From Maricaulis sp. (GTDB taxonomy: Bacteria; Pseudomonadota; Alphaproteobacteria; Caulobacterales; Maricaulaceae), in NCBI GenBank assembly GCA_002692855.1, contig NZMJ01000032.1, forward strand, positions 67,001-131,000: a stretch of DNA of 64,000 bases, read 5' to 3'. Below are positions 26,371-34,187 of the stretch, in pieces. The notes under the pieces were generated by a model, which did no database searches, had not been told where the DNA came from, and saw only the letters and a list, made by a program, of their open reading frames with translations. The translations under genes and the position numbers were made by a program. Positions within the stretch are counted from its first letter, which is position 1, and the number at the start of each line of letters is the position of its first letter.

Positions 26371-27463
26371 GGACCGCCTGGCGGCACTGACACACCGGCG
26401 TCACTGCGTGGTGACGGGGCGCGGGGCGAGCGCGATCTGGCTGACACTTGAAGCATTCAAGGACGCGCGACCGGACCGCACGCGAGTTGTCCTGCCCGTG
26501 ACGCTGTGCACCAGCCCGGCGGCAGTGACCCACCATGCCGGACTGGTGCCGGTGTTCTGCGATACGGACCCGGCGAGCGGGAATCTCTGCCCAGCCGCGC
26601 TTGAGCGTCTTCTCGAAACGCGCCGGGACGTGCTGTGCGTTCTCGCAGCCCACCTATACGGCGAGCCCGCCGACATGGTGCGGATCGCGGAAATCTGCAC
26701 ACGCTTCGATGTCTTCCTGATCGAAGATGCCGCCCAATCCCTGGGCGCCGGAGGCGTCGGGCAGCATGGCGATGTGACCATTCTCAGCTTCGGGCACACC
26801 AAGATCATCGACGCGGGCGGCGGCGGGGCGGCTTTGACCTGCGACGCCGGTCTGGATGCGCGCCTGCGCGAAACTGAGTTCCGGCTGGGTCCCAAGCCGC
26901 GTGAGGCAGCCCGATGGGCGGCAGACTACCGGACAACCTATTACGGCGCGCAGACGGAATGGGATGGCAATCCGGCGGCCAAGCGCCGTGTCGGGGAGAT
27001 CTGCAAGCTGCACCCCGGCCTCTATCTTCACCGTCTTGATGAGGCGCAGGCCGGATTGATCCTGACGGCACTGGACGCATTGCCAGCCGAGGTCGACCGC
27101 CGCCGGGAGCGGGCAAAGGCCTATGATGAGGCCTTCCGCGGAATCGGCCGGCCCTTGCAGCGCAGCCCGGACGGGGTGCCGTGGCGCTATGGCCTGATGC
27201 TGCCGCCAGCGCACCGCGACGCGGCCGTCGAAGCGCTGCGCGCAGCCGGGATTGATGCCAGTTGCTGGTATCCGCGCCTCGCACCGTTTTTCGGCGACGA
27301 AGGCGACTTTCCGGGCGGAGAGGCCATCGAGGCCGGCGTGGTCAATCTGTGGGTTGATGATCGCGCTGACGACGCACGGATTGCACACAGCGCAGCGCTC
27401 GTCAGGGATGTCTTAACCGGCGCAGGGACGAATGGGATCAAGTCACAGGATTCGGGGACATGA
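26354..27463 (+). CDS. DegT/DnrJ/EryC1 aminotransferase
   Basis: This 369-residue PLP enzyme has FLIEDAAQSLGA (Asp and Gln that contact PLP) and LSFGHTKIIDAGGGGA, with the Lys that forms the Schiff base. Family members transaminate keto-sugars. It starts inside the previous gene and overlaps the aldolase start by 4 bp. The family's usual SFxxxK motif is here SFGHTK, a variant seen in distant members. It is probably the amino step in the glycan precursor route. Confidence 0.83.
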   Translation: MFRPLEDRLAALTHRRHCVVTGRGASAIWLTLEAFKDARPDRTRVVLPVTLCTSPAAVTHHAGLVPVFCDTDPASGNLCPAALERLLETRRDVLCVLAAHLYGEPADMVRIAEICTRFDVFLIEDAAQSLGAGGVGQHGDVTILSFGHTKIIDAGGGGAALTCDAGLDARLRETEFRLGPKPREAARWAADYRTTYYGAQTEWDGNPAAKRRVGEICKLHPGLYLHRLDEAQAGLILTALDALPAEVDRRRERAKAYDEAFRGIGRPLQRSPDGVPWRYGLMLPPAHRDAAVEALRAAGIDASCWYPRLAPFFGDEGDFPGGEAIEAGVVNLWVDDRADDARIAHSAALVRDVLTGAGTNGIKSQDSGT

Positions 27464-28479
27464 TCACCCTCGTCGACACCACATTGCGCGACGGCAGCTA
27501 CCGGGTCGGTTTCGGCTTCACCGGCGCGCAGACCTTTGCGCTCGTGCAGGGGCTGGAAGCGGTGGGCGTGCCGGCGGCCGAAGTCGGACACGGGCTTGGT
27601 CTCGGCGCGTTTCGTGCTGACGGCATCGGCGCAGGTGAAACCGATACCGGCTACATGCAGGCGGCGCGCATGGCGGCGCGCAATACCGATATCGGCGTGT
27701 TCGCCATGTCCAAGTTTGCCACCGAGGCCGATATCGACGCGGCGGCCGATGCGGGGATGGATTTCATCCGGATCGGCATGGACGCGGCCCGATACGAACA
27801 GGGCGAGGCACTGGTTCGCCGGGCGCGGGCCAATGGCCTCCACACGCTGGCCTTCCTGATGAAGTCCTACACGTTGCCTGTTGACCAGCTGCGCGAGGCA
27901 GCCCCGCGCATCGCGAAATGGGGCGCGGACGGTTTCCTGATCGTCGACAGTGCCGGGGGCATGACGCCCGACAGCGTGCGCGCCTATGTCCGCACCGTCA
28001 TCGAGACCACGGGAAAGCCGTGCGGCTTTCACGGTCACAACAATCTGGAACTCGCGGTCGGCAATGCCTTCGCCGCCGTCGAGGCCGGGGCAACCCTGCT
28101 CGACGCCTCCCTCAAGGGGCTAGGCCGCAGCTCGGGCAATGCCTCCATCGAAGCCCTTGCAGCCGTGCTGAACCGCGCGGGTTTCGCGACCGGTATCGAT
28201 CCCGTGACGCTGGCCCGCCTTGCTGCGCGCCATGTTAGCAATGACGACCTGGCCATATGGAATGAAGCCGATCTTGTGCAGGGCATGGCGTGCGTACATT
28301 CCGGCATGCAGGACCGGATCGACGCACTGGCGGGCGAATTCAGGCTCGATCCTGCCGCCCTGACGCTTGCCGCCGGCGCGGCACTGGGCGGACTTGATCT
28401 GACCGAGACCCAATTGACCGCGGTCGCCCGCGATCTGGCCGGACTTCAAGACATCGAACAGGAGCGCTGCGTTGGCTGA
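27460..28479 (+). CDS. DmpG-like pyruvate aldolase (DRE-TIM)
   Basis: This 339-residue protein has VDTTLRDGSY at the start, with the R and D of the DRE-TIM metal site. GFHGHNNLELAVGNAFAAVEAG supplies the metal His pair, and LLDASLKGLGRSSGNASIE matches 4-hydroxy-2-oxovalerate aldolase DmpG closely. The catalytic His after LRDG(S/M) in DmpG/BphI is Tyr here. No partner acetaldehyde dehydrogenase (DmpF) is nearby. It may join or split pyruvate and a sugar aldehyde. Overlaps of 4 bp with the aminotransferase and 8 bp with the next gene indicate one operon. Confidence 0.8.
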   Translation: MITLVDTTLRDGSYRVGFGFTGAQTFALVQGLEAVGVPAAEVGHGLGLGAFRADGIGAGETDTGYMQAARMAARNTDIGVFAMSKFATEADIDAAADAGMDFIRIGMDAARYEQGEALVRRARANGLHTLAFLMKSYTLPVDQLREAAPRIAKWGADGFLIVDSAGGMTPDSVRAYVRTVIETTGKPCGFHGHNNLELAVGNAFAAVEAGATLLDASLKGLGRSSGNASIEALAAVLNRAGFATGIDPVTLARLAARHVSNDDLAIWNEADLVQGMACVHSGMQDRIDALAGEFRLDPAALTLAAGAALGGLDLTETQLTAVARDLAGLQDIEQERCVG

Positions 28480-29095
28480 TCACAGACCCGTGGATTTCTG
28501 GCGCGGAGACTTCGGCTCCGAATATATCGGCCGCAACCGGGCGGATGCGTCTGCCGTCCGACAGCGCGCGCGCAGCTGGAGCACCTATTTCCAGGGCATC
28601 ATGCACGACCTGCCGCGCTCGATTGTCGAGGTCGGCTGCTCGGTCGGGATCAATCTGAGGGCGCTCACGGGACTGGTTGACGCCGAACTGCACGGGCTCG
28701 AGCCCAACGCAGCCGCGCGGCGCGTGCTTGTCGAAGACGGCGTCCTGCCCGCCAGCCATGTGCATGAAGGAGAAGCCAATTCCCTTCCCTTCAAGGACGG
28801 TCAGTTTGAACTGAGCTTCACCACCGGCGTTCTGATCCACGTCCCGCCCAGCGAACTTCCCGCAGCAGTGGACGAACTCTACCGGGTGTCCTCGAAATAC
28901 ATCCTGATGAGCGAGTATTTCTCGCACGAGCCCGAAGAGAAGACCTATCGCGGCCAATCGGGTCTGCTGTTCAAGCGCGATTTCGGTGGCTTCATGCTGG
29001 ACCGCCACCCGGAGCTGACAATTGTCGATTACGGCTTCCAGTGGATGCGCGCCGGGGCGGTGGACAACGGGCATTGGTGGCTGTTCCGCAAATAG
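28472..29095 (+). CDS. methyltransferase, pseudaminic-acid-associated type
   Basis: The TTG start at 28472 has GGAG 7 bases upstream; the product has 207 residues. SIVEVGCSVGINLRAL is the SAM-binding motif I, followed by ELHGLEPN and FTTGVLIHVPP (motif IV region). It resembles the methylases that accompany pseudaminic acid or other nonulosonate gene sets (the TIGR03587-type family, by memory). It is the last gene of the rightward cluster, and its end faces the leftward methyltransferase at 29099. Confidence 0.78.
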   Translation: MADHRPVDFWRGDFGSEYIGRNRADASAVRQRARSWSTYFQGIMHDLPRSIVEVGCSVGINLRALTGLVDAELHGLEPNAAARRVLVEDGVLPASHVHEGEANSLPFKDGQFELSFTTGVLIHVPPSELPAAVDELYRVSSKYILMSEYFSHEPEEKTYRGQSGLLFKRDFGGFMLDRHPELTIVDYGFQWMRAGAVDNGHWWLFRK

Positions 29096-29098
29096 CGG

Positions 29099-29788
29099 TC
29101 AGCCGGCCTTCATCGCAATCGCGTAGTAGAATTCGATTTCCGCGTCCGCGTGTTCCTCGAGCGAACGGCCGGGTGTCACGCTGTCAAACGCTTCGAGTGC
29201 CAGCACCGACAGATCGTCGAGGCTGTCGAAATACGCCATCACCTGGCCCGTGCGGAAATCCCCGTCCGTGATCCGGTATCGATTGGGTCCCAACCGTTCG
29301 GCATTGGCCCTGAGATAATGGCGCGGCCCCGCCGAGATGACGAAGGCCAGACCGCCGGGCCGGGTGACGCGCGCATACTCCGCGAGTGCGGCGCGAAGTC
29401 CGACCGTGTCGTCCTCGTAATGGATGACGTTCAGCCCCAGAACGACGTCGAACACACCGTCCTCGTGCGGGATGGCGCGATTGCTGCCCGTCCGCACATC
29501 GACGCTCAGACCCTGGATATCGGCCGCTTCGCGCGAAATCGCGGCCATGTCGTCATTGATCTCGACACCAAAGCATTGCGCGCCGCGGTCGTGAAACGGA
29601 ACGAGGTTGTTGAGGTACATGGCGCCCATGTCGAGCACGCGGGTGTCCGGGCCGATGTCCAGCTTCACGCCGGAATAGCGTCCCGCGAACAGCGCACGCA
29701 TCATCAGCTCGCTGGGATGGTGGCGCACGAAGGCCGTGCGGTCGAGGCCGAGATTGCCCTTGCCCCAGCTGTCCGACTTTCCGGTCAT
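29099..29788 (-). CDS. SAM-dependent methyltransferase
   Basis: This 229-residue class I methyltransferase has RVLDMGAMYLNN (motif I), CFGVEIN (acidic residue binding SAM ribose) and FDVVLGLNVIHYEDD (motif IV). It follows the oxygenase with a 4-bp overlap on the minus strand. Together they look like a two-gene tailoring unit. The substrate is unknown; a role on the flagellar glycan is inferred from location. Confidence 0.78.
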   Translation of the reverse strand: MTGKSDSWGKGNLGLDRTAFVRHHPSELMMRALFAGRYSGVKLDIGPDTRVLDMGAMYLNNLVPFHDRGAQCFGVEINDDMAAISREAADIQGLSVDVRTGSNRAIPHEDGVFDVVLGLNVIHYEDDTVGLRAALAEYARVTRPGGLAFVISAGPRHYLRANAERLGPNRYRITDGDFRTGQVMAYFDSLDDLSVLALEAFDSVTPGRSLEEHADAEIEFYYAIAMKAG

Positions 29789-30507
29789 GCTGCACGCAAC
29801 ACGTCGGCGCGCCGGGCGAGCGGACAGAACATCATCCAGCGCCCGGCCATCGACCCGTCATCACGCAGCGCCGGGTCAATCGGGTGGACGCCGTGGACCA
29901 GGTCCGACTTCAACAGCAGCACGTCGCCAAAGCGCAAATTGGGTTCCTCGAAATGGTGACCGGTCTCGCCGAGCCAGAAATTTCCGCCTTCGGTGAAGTC
30001 CTGCCCCATCTCAGACAGGACCAGAATGCACTGAAAGGCATACTGGTCGCGGTGTGCCGCCAGGAAGTCGCCGCCTCGCCGATACTGTATGACGCTCGGC
30101 CAGGACACGTAGTCGCAGCCGGCGCGCATGCCGGTATCCGGCGCAAAGCCGCTGGCAAGATTGCGAAATCGCATCAGCCCCTGCGAGATCGCGGGAATAT
30201 CGGCATTGGCCTGGCGGTTCCAGGGGAAGAATTGCGACAGCACGAAACGGGTCGGACGATCCGAACCCAGAGGCTTGTCGACCAGCTTCACATGGTCGGG
30301 CGTTGCCTCGTTGTAGGGCATGTTCCCCGACAACCCGTCGCGCTGGCGAACACCATAAACCCATTCGCGCAGGGCGAGCAGGCGGTCACGGTCGAACAGT
30401 CCGCGGATCACCGCAGACTCGTTGCGCAAGGTGGCGTCAAGCTCGACCCTCCAGCGGTCGGCATCGCCGATCATCGCGTCGAGCGAGGTCTGTTCAAAGA
30501 TGCGCAT
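29785..30507 (-). CDS. 2OG-Fe(II) oxygenase-like protein
   Basis: This 240-residue protein has an HRD (residues near 150, in FLAAHRDQYAF) and a later LVHGVHPID giving the HxD...H iron triad, with GRWMMFCP supplying the Arg for 2-oxoglutarate. The fold is like prolyl-hydroxylase-type dioxygenases. It is the first gene of the two-gene leftward unit with the methyltransferase and sits 125 bp from the end of a flagellin gene. Likely a hydroxylation step on a small molecule or glycan; substrate unknown. Confidence 0.75.
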   Translation of the reverse strand: MRIFEQTSLDAMIGDADRWRVELDATLRNESAVIRGLFDRDRLLALREWVYGVRQRDGLSGNMPYNEATPDHVKLVDKPLGSDRPTRFVLSQFFPWNRQANADIPAISQGLMRFRNLASGFAPDTGMRAGCDYVSWPSVIQYRRGGDFLAAHRDQYAFQCILVLSEMGQDFTEGGNFWLGETGHHFEEPNLRFGDVLLLKSDLVHGVHPIDPALRDDGSMAGRWMMFCPLARRADVLRAA

Positions 30508-30569
30508 GAGCGGGCGTCCGGGTTCGAATCAATCGGATCGACGCTAGCGATGCGGGGCTTAACCGCCCG

Positions 30570-30606
30570 CTAAAACCAGAACGGCGCCCCGTGAACCGGA
30601 GCGCCG
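30570..30606 (-). terminator. probable terminator after flagellin 30633
   Basis: On the minus strand an imperfect GC stem (GGCGCTCC / GGGGCGCC) is followed by TTCTGGTTTTA. It lies 27 bp past the flagellin stop and ahead of the oxygenase gene start, so it ends the flagellin message. Confidence 0.6.
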
Positions 30607-30632
30607 CCTGTTGAAAGCCTGAGCCTGACGGC

Positions 30633-31469
30633 CTAGCCGCCGTTGAGCAGGTTGAGAATGATCTGCGGCTGCGAGTTTGCGATAGAGAGCGCCTGAACGC
30701 CGAGCTGCTGCTTGACCTGGAGGGCCTGCAACCGGGCACCTTCGACAGCGAGGTCCGCATCGACGAGGTTGCCGACGCCTTCGGTCAGCGCGTCCATGAG
30801 CTTTCCAACGAAGGTCGAGTGCGCTTCGATCTTCTTCAGGTCCGAGCCGAGATTGGCCAGCGCCTGGTTGACGTTGTCGAGACTGGTCTTGATCTGTGAG
30901 ACCGCCGTCGTCGCGAGCGTCACCGTTCCGAGCGACGAGGTCGTCGGCAGGGTGATGATCGAACCCGACAGGCTGAAATCCTGCGATCCCATCGTCACCG
31001 AGCGGGATGCATCGGCGTCGGCGAGGAAGGCAATGCCGCCGGTGATGGAGCCGTTGAGCATGTTCGCGCCGTCGAACTCGGCGTTCGACAGGATGACCTG
31101 GACCTGTTCGATCAGCGCCTTGAAGTCGGCGTCGTAGGCCTGACGCGAGAAGGTATCGATGGACGGGTCCATCGCGGCTGTCGCTTTCTCACGCATTTCG
31201 ACGAGAAGGTCGGAAATCGCCTCGCCGGCTGCGAGCGCGACATCGCCGATCGTCGTGGCGCGATCAAGGCTGGTGCGAACCGCGCTGAGCGCCTTGACGT
31301 CCGAGCGCATGTTCTGAGCGACTGCGTAGATGGCGGAATTGTCTTTCGCGCCCGCGATCTTCAGGCCGGTGTTGAGCCGGTTCTGAACGCCATTCAAGTC
31401 GTCATTGGTCTTGTTGAGGTTCTGAAGGGCGATCATCGCCGCTGTGTTCGTATGGATCGACAGGGTCAT
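30633..31469 (-). CDS. flagellin (divergent paralogue)
   Basis: This 278-residue flagellin has the conserved N-terminal region MTLSIHTNTAAMIALQNLN with RLNTGLKIAGAKDNSA, and the C-terminal region ARLQALQVKQQLGVQALSIAN. The short, variable middle lacks D2/D3 domains, as in Caulobacter flagellins. It differs more from the other three here (ends LLNGG rather than YFR). It has its own sigma-54 promoter (31530-31545) and terminator. Exported by the flagellar apparatus, it is likely glycosylated on Ser/Thr by the FlmG-like protein. Confidence 0.95.
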   Translation of the reverse strand: MTLSIHTNTAAMIALQNLNKTNDDLNGVQNRLNTGLKIAGAKDNSAIYAVAQNMRSDVKALSAVRTSLDRATTIGDVALAAGEAISDLLVEMREKATAAMDPSIDTFSRQAYDADFKALIEQVQVILSNAEFDGANMLNGSITGGIAFLADADASRSVTMGSQDFSLSGSIITLPTTSSLGTVTLATTAVSQIKTSLDNVNQALANLGSDLKKIEAHSTFVGKLMDALTEGVGNLVDADLAVEGARLQALQVKQQLGVQALSIANSQPQIILNLLNGG

Positions 31470-31529
31470 CGAAATCCCTCCTGGCCGTCATTCTGTGCCG
31501 CGCCCCACGGGCGTATTCAGGAGAGATGT

Positions 31530-31545
31530 CGCAATCGGTGTGCCG
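31530..31545 (-). promoter_or_regulatory. sigma-54 promoter for flagellin 30633
   Basis: Reading the minus strand, CGGCACACCGATTGCG has GG, ten bases, GC and an intact TTGC. It lies 61 bp before the flagellin ATG. The predicted leader contains a CGCCC/GGGCG hairpin at 31501-31513 and a CAGAATG at 31489-31495. Confidence 0.78.
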
Positions 31546-31617
31546 TTCGGGCCAATTCAATTTTTGTAGTGATTACAGAATGTTGATAACAACACGGCCC
31601 GCCAGCGATTTGCGGGC

Positions 31618-31632
31618 AGGCCAAAATTGCCG
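31618..31632. promoter_or_regulatory. degenerate ftr-like site
   Basis: AGGCC-N5-TGCCG keeps one perfect half and three of five bases in the other half. It lies 73 bp upstream of the sigma-54 element for flagellin 30633, in the same place relative to the promoter as the better copies elsewhere in the window. Confidence 0.45.
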
Positions 31633-31682
31633 GGTTGTCCGGCCCTCAAAGCGGCAAAAAGCGACCTGTCGGCGTGTTCGCG

Positions 31683-32054
31683 TCAGGCCCGTTCGTCGAT
31701 CAGACCGGCCTGTCGTGTGCGCAGGTATTCGCGCAGTTCGACCAATTCCTTCTGGGGCCATTGGCGCATCACACTGCCCGTGTCGCTGTCCACGAGGCTG
31801 TAGACATAAACGCCTGCATCATCGTGCTTTTCAATCGTGAGACGGGAATCCGCGAGGGCGGCCTGGGCGAGATGCTCGATGGCATCGCGCATGCGTTCAA
31901 CATCCGCCTGGCGATCTTTCGAGGACTTGTCGTCCGCTTCGGTATTTCGCGTGGCAACGGCGGCACTCGCCTGGATCGAGCGCGGCATGGTGGCCTGGCG
32001 CTCACTGGTCGTTGTTGCGGCCGTGGCCGTCTTTATCAGTTCTATCATCTCCAT
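31683..32054 (-). CDS. flaG: FlaG family protein
   Basis: This 123-residue protein's C-terminal half (LTIEKHDDAGVYVYSLVDSDTGSVMRQWPQKELVEL) is the FlaG domain, which influences filament length in other bacteria. The N-terminal half is low-complexity. It sits between two flagellin genes on the same strand. A GG-N10-GC pattern at its start is too close to act as its promoter, so it is probably read from upstream or from a weaker site. Confidence 0.85.
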   Translation of the reverse strand: MEMIELIKTATAATTTSERQATMPRSIQASAAVATRNTEADDKSSKDRQADVERMRDAIEHLAQAALADSRLTIEKHDDAGVYVYSLVDSDTGSVMRQWPQKELVELREYLRTRQAGLIDERA

Positions 32055-32141
32055 TTACCGGCGAATTGCGCGCCGGCCCTTTCGACTAACGGGCGGGGGG
32101 CGGGGAGGAACCCAACGAACGCCCCCGCCGCCCTACGCCGC

Positions 32142-32966
32142 TTAGCGGAAGTAGCCCAGGATCGAGCTCGGCGCCGAATTGGCGATCGAGAGAGCCTGGA
32201 TACCCAGCTGTTGCTTCACCTGCAGGGACTGCAGACGGGCACTTTCCTTGGCCAGATCCGCATCGACCAAGTTGCCGATACCCTTTTCCAGGGCGTCAGA
32301 CAGCTTGCCGACGAAGGTCTTGTGGATTTCCAGCGCCTTCGCGCCGGTACCCAGACGGGCCAAAGATGCATTCAGGTTGTCGATCGAGGCTTCGATCGCG
32401 GTCACCTGAGTCCCGGCCGCAGCCGCCGTCCCGAAGGACGCCGTGGCAGCAACCGTCACGATCGATCCGCCGAGCGAGAGGTTCTCGTCGAGGATGGTGA
32501 TCGAGTTGGAGCCGTCAGAGTTGGCAATTGCGGAAATGCTCGCAACCGAGTTGTTGATCAGGTTCGTGCCGTTGAACTCGGCATTCGCGATAATCGTGGA
32601 TACCTGATCGCGCAGGGCCTTGAAGTCCTCGTTCAGCGCCGTGCGGGACGCCGTGTCGAGTGACGTGTCGGCACCGGCCAGAGCCTTTTCCTTCATCTCC
32701 ACCAGGAGATCGGAAATTGCCTCGCCACCTGCCAGCGCGACGTCGACGGTCGAGACTGCAAGGTCAATGGAGTTTCCAACCGCTGCATAGCCGGCAACGT
32801 CGGCACGCATCGACTGGGCGATGGCGAAGATGCCGCCATTGTCCTTGGCCGAAGCGACTGCCAGGCCGGTATTGATCCGGGCCTGCGTTTGCTCGAGCTG
32901 CGCATTGGTCTTGTTGAGATTCTGCAGAGCGACCATTGCGCCTGCATTTGTGTTGATCGTGGCCAT
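32142..32966 (-). CDS. flagellin, tandem copy 1
   Basis: I use the second ATG (32966): GGGAG is 9 bases before it, and the product starts MATINTNAG like other flagellins; an ATG three codons earlier is too near the ribosome site. The 274-residue product is nearly identical to the next flagellin at both ends (ATINTN, QALSIANSAPSSILGYFR) and differs in the middle. It has no clear sigma-54 promoter or ftr site in the 92-bp gap upstream, so it may be read through from the flagellin at 33059-33883. Confidence 0.95.
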   Translation of the reverse strand: MATINTNAGAMVALQNLNKTNAQLEQTQARINTGLAVASAKDNGGIFAIAQSMRADVAGYAAVGNSIDLAVSTVDVALAGGEAISDLLVEMKEKALAGADTSLDTASRTALNEDFKALRDQVSTIIANAEFNGTNLINNSVASISAIANSDGSNSITILDENLSLGGSIVTVAATASFGTAAAAGTQVTAIEASIDNLNASLARLGTGAKALEIHKTFVGKLSDALEKGIGNLVDADLAKESARLQSLQVKQQLGIQALSIANSAPSSILGYFR

Positions 32967-33018
32967 TTTAGCCATCTCCCGTTCTGGTTTGTGTCGCCGG
33001 CTTTTTGCCGGCCATACC

Positions 33019-33043
33019 CGGCGGGGACGCGCGGTCCCCGCCG
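33019..33043 (-). other. hairpin between tandem flagellins, no T-run
   Basis: A 10-bp perfect inverted repeat, CGGCGGGGAC / GTCCCCGCCG, with a 5-base loop lies 16 bp past the stop of flagellin 33059. It lacks a following U-tract, so it may slow or stabilise the 3' end rather than terminate fully, allowing partial read-through into flagellin 32142. A second GCCGGC-loop-GCCGGC hairpin follows at about 32996-33012. Confidence 0.5.
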
Positions 33044-33058
33044 AATTCAGTCATCCGT

Positions 33059-33883
33059 CTAGCGGAAGTATCCGAGGATCGAGCTCGGCGCCGAGTTGGC
33101 GATCGAGAGCGCCTGGATGCCCAGCTGTTGCTTGACCTGGAGAGCCTGCAATTTGGCGCTTTCCTTCGCGAGATCCGCGTCGACCAGGTTGCCGATGCCC
33201 TTTTCGAGGGCGTCAGACAGCTTGCCAACGAAGGTCTTGTGAACTTCGAGCGACTTGGAGGCGGTGCCCAGGCGGGCCAGCGAGGAATTCAGGTTGTCCA
33301 GCGACGTGCCGATCTGGCTGACGATGTTGTCGGCCTGGGTGGCAGTCGAGAACGACGCATTGGTCGCGATCGTGATGATCGAACCGGACAGCGACAAATC
33401 CTCATCGGCAACCGAGATCGTGTTGGAGCCGTCAGCATTGGCCAGGGCCGAGATGCCGGCGGTCGAACCGTCGATCAGGTTGGTGCCGTTGAATTCGGCA
33501 TTCGAGATGATCGTCTTGATCTGGTCGCGCAGGGCACCGAAGTCAGCGTTCAGGGCCGTACGGGACGCAGTGTCGAGCGAAGAGTCAGCCGCTGCGAGGG
33601 CCTTTTCCTTCATTTCGACGAGAAGATCGGAGATCGCCTCACCGCCCGCGAGGGCGACATCGGTGGTGGAAACCGCGAGGTCGATGGAGTTACGCACGGC
33701 ACCGTAGCCGGCAACGTCAGCACGCATCGACTGGGCGATGGCGAAGATGCCGCCATTGTCCTTGGCCGACGCGACCGCCAGACCCGTATTGATGCGGGAC
33801 TGGACCTGCTCGAGTTGTGCGTTGGTTTTATTGAGGTTCTGGAGCGCAACCATTGCGCCCGAATTGGTATTGATCGTGGCCAT
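33059..33883 (-). CDS. flagellin, tandem copy 2
   Basis: Start at 33883 by the same GGGAG spacing as its neighbour; 274 residues. Ends are nearly identical to flagellin 32142 and the central part differs (STAGISALANADGSNTISVAD). It has a well-formed sigma-54 promoter at 33958-33973 and three ftr-like palindromes at 34065-34131. Its leader has a GGGTC-AGAA-GACCC hairpin at the expected 5' end and CAGAATG 14 bp before the start. Confidence 0.96.
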   Translation of the reverse strand: MATINTNSGAMVALQNLNKTNAQLEQVQSRINTGLAVASAKDNGGIFAIAQSMRADVAGYGAVRNSIDLAVSTTDVALAGGEAISDLLVEMKEKALAAADSSLDTASRTALNADFGALRDQIKTIISNAEFNGTNLIDGSTAGISALANADGSNTISVADEDLSLSGSIITIATNASFSTATQADNIVSQIGTSLDNLNSSLARLGTASKSLEVHKTFVGKLSDALEKGIGNLVDADLAKESAKLQALQVKQQLGIQALSIANSAPSSILGYFR

Positions 33884-33957
33884 TTTAGCCATCTCCCATT
33901 CTGGTCGTTATCCACCGGCGTTTTGCCAGCAGGGTCTTCTGACCCGACGCAAAACGT

Positions 33958-33973
33958 CGCAAGAACGAGGCCA
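33958..33973 (-). promoter_or_regulatory. sigma-54 promoter for flagellin 33059
   Basis: On the minus strand TGGCCTCGTTCTTGCG has TGG, ten bases between GG and GC, and an intact TTGC. It lies 75 bp before the start codon, in the 304-bp intergenic region 33884-34187. The rest of that region holds the three ftr-like sites and the terminator of the upstream flagellin. Confidence 0.8.
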
Positions 33974-34064
33974 CAAAGGGACTTGACGGGCGCGTTAATC
34001 CTGATTCGCGTGATTCGTTGCGGAGAGTCGCACCCCGGCCAGGGGCTGAATCTTAATGCCGATG

Positions 34065-34131
34065 CGGCAGGAATTGCCGGGTCTGGCATGAAAAAGCCCG
34101 GCAGAAATTGCCGGGCGGGCAGAAATTGCCG
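34065..34131. promoter_or_regulatory. triple ftr-like palindrome array
   Basis: There are three copies of CGGCA-N5-TGCCG: 34065-34079 (perfect), 34099-34113 (perfect, with GCCCGGCA/TGCCGGGC arms of 8 bp) and 34117-34131 (GGGCA left half). The second and third share the spacer GAAAT. They are 92-158 bp upstream of the flagellin sigma-54 promoter, the distance expected of an enhancer for an NtrC-type activator such as FlbD. Confidence 0.7.
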
Positions 34132-34137
34132 CTCCTG

Positions 34138-34181
34138 AAAAAGAAGGGCGGGGCCACCCCTGGGTGGTGAGGTGGCCCCGC
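34138..34181 (-). terminator. rho-independent terminator after flagellin 34188
   Basis: On the minus strand an 11-bp perfect stem GCGGGGCCACC / GGTGGCCCCGC is followed by CCTTCTTTTT, just past the flagellin stop. Confidence 0.88.
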
Positions 34182-34187
34182 TTGTCC

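Noticed and set aside
32059-32076. GG-N10-GC pattern on the minus strand at the start of flaG
   Set aside because: It lies only about 7 bases from the flaG start codon, so transcription would begin inside the gene, and the -12 half is poor.
32996-33012. GCCGGC-loop-GCCGGC as another ftr-like site or sigma-54 promoter for flagellin 32142
   Set aside because: The spacer is 3 rather than 5 bases and the -12 half reads AAGC, not TTGC, so it is treated as a hairpin only.
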